A stretch of DNA of 64,000 bases, taken from the NCBI RefSeq assembly GCF_003932895.1, contig NZ_RQYW01000003.1, forward strand, positions 62,001 through 126,000. The letters run 5' to 3'. The translations under genes were made by a program, and so were the position numbers. The notes below the pieces were generated by a model. That model was not told the origin of the DNA. It searched no databases and saw nothing but the letters and a program-made list of their open reading frames with translations. Positions 61,818 through 64,000 of the stretch are shown here, piece by piece (positions within the stretch are counted from its first letter, which is position 1; each line of letters opens with the position of its first letter). The stretch is from Leptotrichia sp. OH3620_COT-345 (lineage in GTDB: Bacteria; Fusobacteriota; Fusobacteriia; Fusobacteriales; Leptotrichiaceae).

Positions 61818-63158
61818 ATGGACCCTACTATATTTTCAGTAAGTGAAGTAAACCGAGCAGTAAAACAGTTTCTTGAGGGAACATCAACTTTTAAAAATAT
61901 GTATATTCAAGGAGAGCTGTCCAATATTACATACTATCGTTCGGGACATCTTTATTTTACTTTAAAAGATGACAAAGCCAGTGTAAAGTGTGCCATTTTC
62001 AAATATCTTTATAAAAATGTCCCCACTGACTTAAAAGAAGGCGATCATGTTAAAATAATGGGAAATGCTACAATATATGAAGCCAACGGTTCTTTCCAGA
62101 TAATAGCTGAAACTCTTGAAAAAAGCAATAAAGCAGGTTCTCTTTATGAAAAAATGGAAATGCTTAAAAAATTCTATTTTGAAAAAGGATATTTTGATGA
62201 TTCCAATAAAAAGCCTCTTCCTCTACTTCCTTTAAACATAGGAGTGGTAACCGCTGAAACGGGAGCTGCAATAAAAGATATAATAAATACAGTACATAAA
62301 AGATTCAAAAATATAAATATTTATCTTTACCCGTCAAAAGTTCAAGGTGAAGGAGCTTCTGCCGAAATTGCTTCAGGAATAGAGTTTTTTAATAAAATGA
62401 AAGATAACGGACAACTTGATACAGATGTCATAATAATAGGACGTGGCGGCGGTAGTATTGAAGATTTATGGGCTTTCAATGAAGAACCTGTGATAGAAGC
62501 TGTTTATACTTCTGAAATCCCTGTTATTTCAGCAGTGGGGCATGAAATTGACAATCTTCTGTCAGATTTAGTTGCCGACAGACGGGCAGCTACTCCCACT
62601 CAAGCTGCAGAAATACTTATCCCTGTAAAAGAAGAATTTATAAACGGACTGAAAATCAAAAAAAATACTTTAAATAAATTTCTTCTTAATAAAATCAGTT
62701 TTGTTAAAAAGGAACTCGAACATAGGAAAAATAATTATTATATTAAAAACTACATAAGTATCCTGAATGACAAAAAACTTCAGTTAATAGAAAAAGAGCG
62801 GAAAATATCAAGAGAACTTAGAAGAATTACTGAAAAATCAAGAGAACAATTTAATTATAGAAAAAATCGTTTTGAAAAAATAAATTTGAAATTTATAATT
62901 GAACAGAAAAAATTATATATTGAAGCTCTTGAAGATAAACTTAATACTGCTATCCAAAGAAAAATAAAAAATCTAAAAGATGGCTTACAATATAAAAATG
63001 CAAAATTATCAGGATATTCAGTGAATGACATTTTAAAACAAGGATATACAATAACAAGAAAAAACGGAAAAGTTATAAAAAGAGGAATCGAACTAAGTAA
63101 ATCAGATAATATCGAAATACAATTTTCAGACATAAAAGTAAAAAGTATAATTAAATAA
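61818..63158 (+). CDS. xseA: Exodeoxyribonuclease VII large subunit
   Basis: A 446-aa XseA. The N-terminal OB fold shows NMYIQGELSNITYYRSGHLYF and FQIIAETLE. The catalytic part has GVVTAETGAAIKDIINTVHKRF, VQGEGASAEIASGI, IIIGRGGGSIEDLWAFNEEPV, VISAVGHEID and DRRAATPTQAAE, all family hallmarks. It degrades single-stranded DNA from both ends together with several XseB subunits. AAAAGAGG precedes ATG 61818. Its small subunit gene lies about 60 kb away at 2223-2444, so the pair is not in one operon. Confidence 0.95.
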   Translation: MDPTIFSVSEVNRAVKQFLEGTSTFKNMYIQGELSNITYYRSGHLYFTLKDDKASVKCAIFKYLYKNVPTDLKEGDHVKIMGNATIYEANGSFQIIAETLEKSNKAGSLYEKMEMLKKFYFEKGYFDDSNKKPLPLLPLNIGVVTAETGAAIKDIINTVHKRFKNINIYLYPSKVQGEGASAEIASGIEFFNKMKDNGQLDTDVIIIGRGGGSIEDLWAFNEEPVIEAVYTSEIPVISAVGHEIDNLLSDLVADRRAATPTQAAEILIPVKEEFINGLKIKKNTLNKFLLNKISFVKKELEHRKNNYYIKNYISILNDKKLQLIEKERKISRELRRITEKSREQFNYRKNRFEKINLKFIIEQKKLYIEALEDKLNTAIQRKIKNLKDGLQYKNAKLSGYSVNDILKQGYTITRKNGKVIKRGIELSKSDNIEIQFSDIKVKSIIK

Positions 63159-63172
63159 AGTGAGGTGACATT

Positions 63173-63658
63173 ATGCCCAAAAGAAAAGACTATCTTTCAT
63201 GGGATGAATATTTTATGGGAATTGCATTTTTATCAGGAATGAGAAGTAAAGATCCTTCTACTCAGGTAGGTGCATGCATTATTGATGAGGACAGAAAAAT
63301 AATCGGAATTGGTTATAACGGTTTCCCTGTAGGAAGCTCTGATGACAGTATGCCATGGAATAAAGACGGAGATTTTTTAGATACAAAGTATCCTTATGTT
63401 GTCCATGCCGAACTTAATGCTATCTTAAACAGTATAAAATCTCTTAAAAATTGTACTATTTATGTAACACATTTTCCATGTAATGAATGTGCAAAGGCAA
63501 TTGTCCAGTCAGGAATAAAAAAAGTAATCTATTTTTCCGATAAACATAAATCTCTTAGCACTACAAAAGCTTCACAAACTATTTTTAAAAATGCAGGAGT
63601 AATAACGGAATACTTAAAAATTAATAAAAATGAAATTTTAATAAAATTTCAGGATTAA
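63173..63658 (+). CDS. Deoxycytidylate (dCMP) deaminase
   Basis: A 161-aa zinc-dependent dCMP deaminase. The active-site zinc ligands are His78 with Glu80 in HAELNAI, and Cys103 and Cys106 in FPCNECAKAIVQSG. The N-terminal SWDEYFMGIAFLSGMRSKDP followed by STQVGACIID and GIGYNGFP are typical. It makes dUMP for thymidylate synthesis. GAGGTGA precedes ATG 63173, 14 bp after xseA, so the two are probably co-transcribed. Confidence 0.93.
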   Translation: MPKRKDYLSWDEYFMGIAFLSGMRSKDPSTQVGACIIDEDRKIIGIGYNGFPVGSSDDSMPWNKDGDFLDTKYPYVVHAELNAILNSIKSLKNCTIYVTHFPCNECAKAIVQSGIKKVIYFSDKHKSLSTTKASQTIFKNAGVITEYLKINKNEILIKFQD

Positions 63659-64000
63659 AAAAAGAAAATTTTTAAAAAAAGAAAGCAAAAAAATAAACTT
63701 TTTTAACAAGTTTGATAAAAAACTTCCAATTCAAATTATTTCAAATTCGAAAATACTATATTAATAAAAAATTAAAAACCTGTTCAGCTCAAACAATAAT
63801 TTTTCTTAACATTTGCCCTGTATTTTTTCATTGAAATAATTTGAATGCCTAAGTTTTACTATAATTCAAATATATATTTTCATTACAATTTAACTAAGCT
63901 TTTATTTAAAATGATTTTTTTTATATTATTTCTCCTTCAACATACAAATTTTACAGTATAAAAAATATAATGAGTAAATATCATAAAAAAGTCTTTCTTA
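63659..64000. other. Intergenic sequence at the right end of the window
   Basis: This 342-bp stretch is mostly copy C of the dispersed repeat. No gene or clear terminator is visible before the window ends. Confidence 0.5.
63727..63985. repeat. Dispersed intergenic repeat, copy C, with intact 16-bp inverted arms
   Basis: ATTCAAATTATTTCAA (63729-63744) and its exact reverse complement (63831-63846) bound an 86-bp centre. The same blocks continue to the right as in copy A: TTCAAATATATATTTTCATT, AATTTAACTAAGCTTTTATT and ATTTTACAGTATAAAAAATA. The perfect arms here suggest a palindromic small mobile or structural element, while copies A and B have decayed. Confidence 0.5.

Noticed and set aside
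1-64000. tRNA, rRNA, CRISPR arrays, insertion sequences, prophage
   Set aside because: I looked for GC-rich cloverleaf-like islands, regular direct repeats with spacers and transposase or phage motifs. The only GC-rich islands were the TPP riboswitch and the abiF-type leader.

Overview
The window is about 64 kb of a very AT-rich chromosome (roughly 70% A+T by eye) from a diderm bacterium. TonB/ExbBD with an outer-membrane receptor, a QueA/RsmD/Era/PrfA housekeeping set and strong Shine-Dalgarno sites ahead of most starts fit Fusobacteriota. Gene content points to the Leptotrichiaceae, most likely Leptotrichia; this taxonomic call is an inference from protein style, not from a marker gene. I saw no rRNA, tRNA, CRISPR array, insertion sequence or prophage.

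Layout. 1-363: 3' end of a branched-chain amino-acid ABC ATPase (livF). 584-4818 (minus): one compact operon, queA, a secreted protein, rsmD, xseB, ispA, pgeF. 5301-8571 (minus): a lysozyme-like secreted protein, then prfA-prmC, where PrmC carries a duplicated N-terminal domain. 8768-10060: folC. 10361-11658: a DUF4240/YukJ-like pair. 11962-12855: era. 13426-14667: gltS. 15035-20904 (minus): a pyruvate/acetoin dehydrogenase operon (E1alpha, E1beta, E2, E3, lipoate ligase) in which the lipoyl domain is on E3 and absent from E2. 21527-21796: rpsP.

22649-31890 (minus) is a ten-gene haem acquisition and degradation operon: exbB, exbD, TonB-dependent receptor, FecCD permease, ATPase, binding lipoprotein, tonB, hugZ, hutW (anaerobic radical SAM haem-degrading enzyme) and a flavodoxin. 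It starts from a good promoter with an inverted repeat over the -35 box. 32408-33070: haemolysin III homologue. 34216-34292 with 33167-34204: a GC-rich structured leader RNA followed by an Abi_2/AbiF-type HEPN protein. This is the best candidate for an unusual system in the window, a defence/toxin module with an RNA partner.

34354-41016: gpmI, a lipoprotein, two decayed genes of which one is a DUF1232 fossil, metE, a decayed LysR regulator just upstream of metE, and ogt. 41404-47332: addA/addB. 47465-48948: an unrecognised cassette of small membrane proteins, a 278-aa protein and a short ORF that may be joined to it by -1 frameshifting. 49305-52769: a TPP-riboswitch-controlled thiamine-precursor transporter (YkoF-like protein, permease, ThiY-like lipoprotein, ATPase). 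52887-54409: LysR and gmhA. 54717-58595: membrane protein, DUF6320 zinc-ribbon protein, condensation-type acyltransferase, patatin phospholipase. 58905-63658 (plus): uvrB, an ArsC/Spx-like protein, a membrane protein, xseA and a dCMP deaminase. A degenerate intergenic repeat of about 250 bp occurs three times (near 4.9, 57.4 and 63.7 kb).

Several starts were moved inward from the longest open frame because a strong ribosome-binding site sits in front of an internal start (queA, prfA, prmC, rpsP, hutW, hugZ, abi, metE, ogt, gmhA, uvrB).
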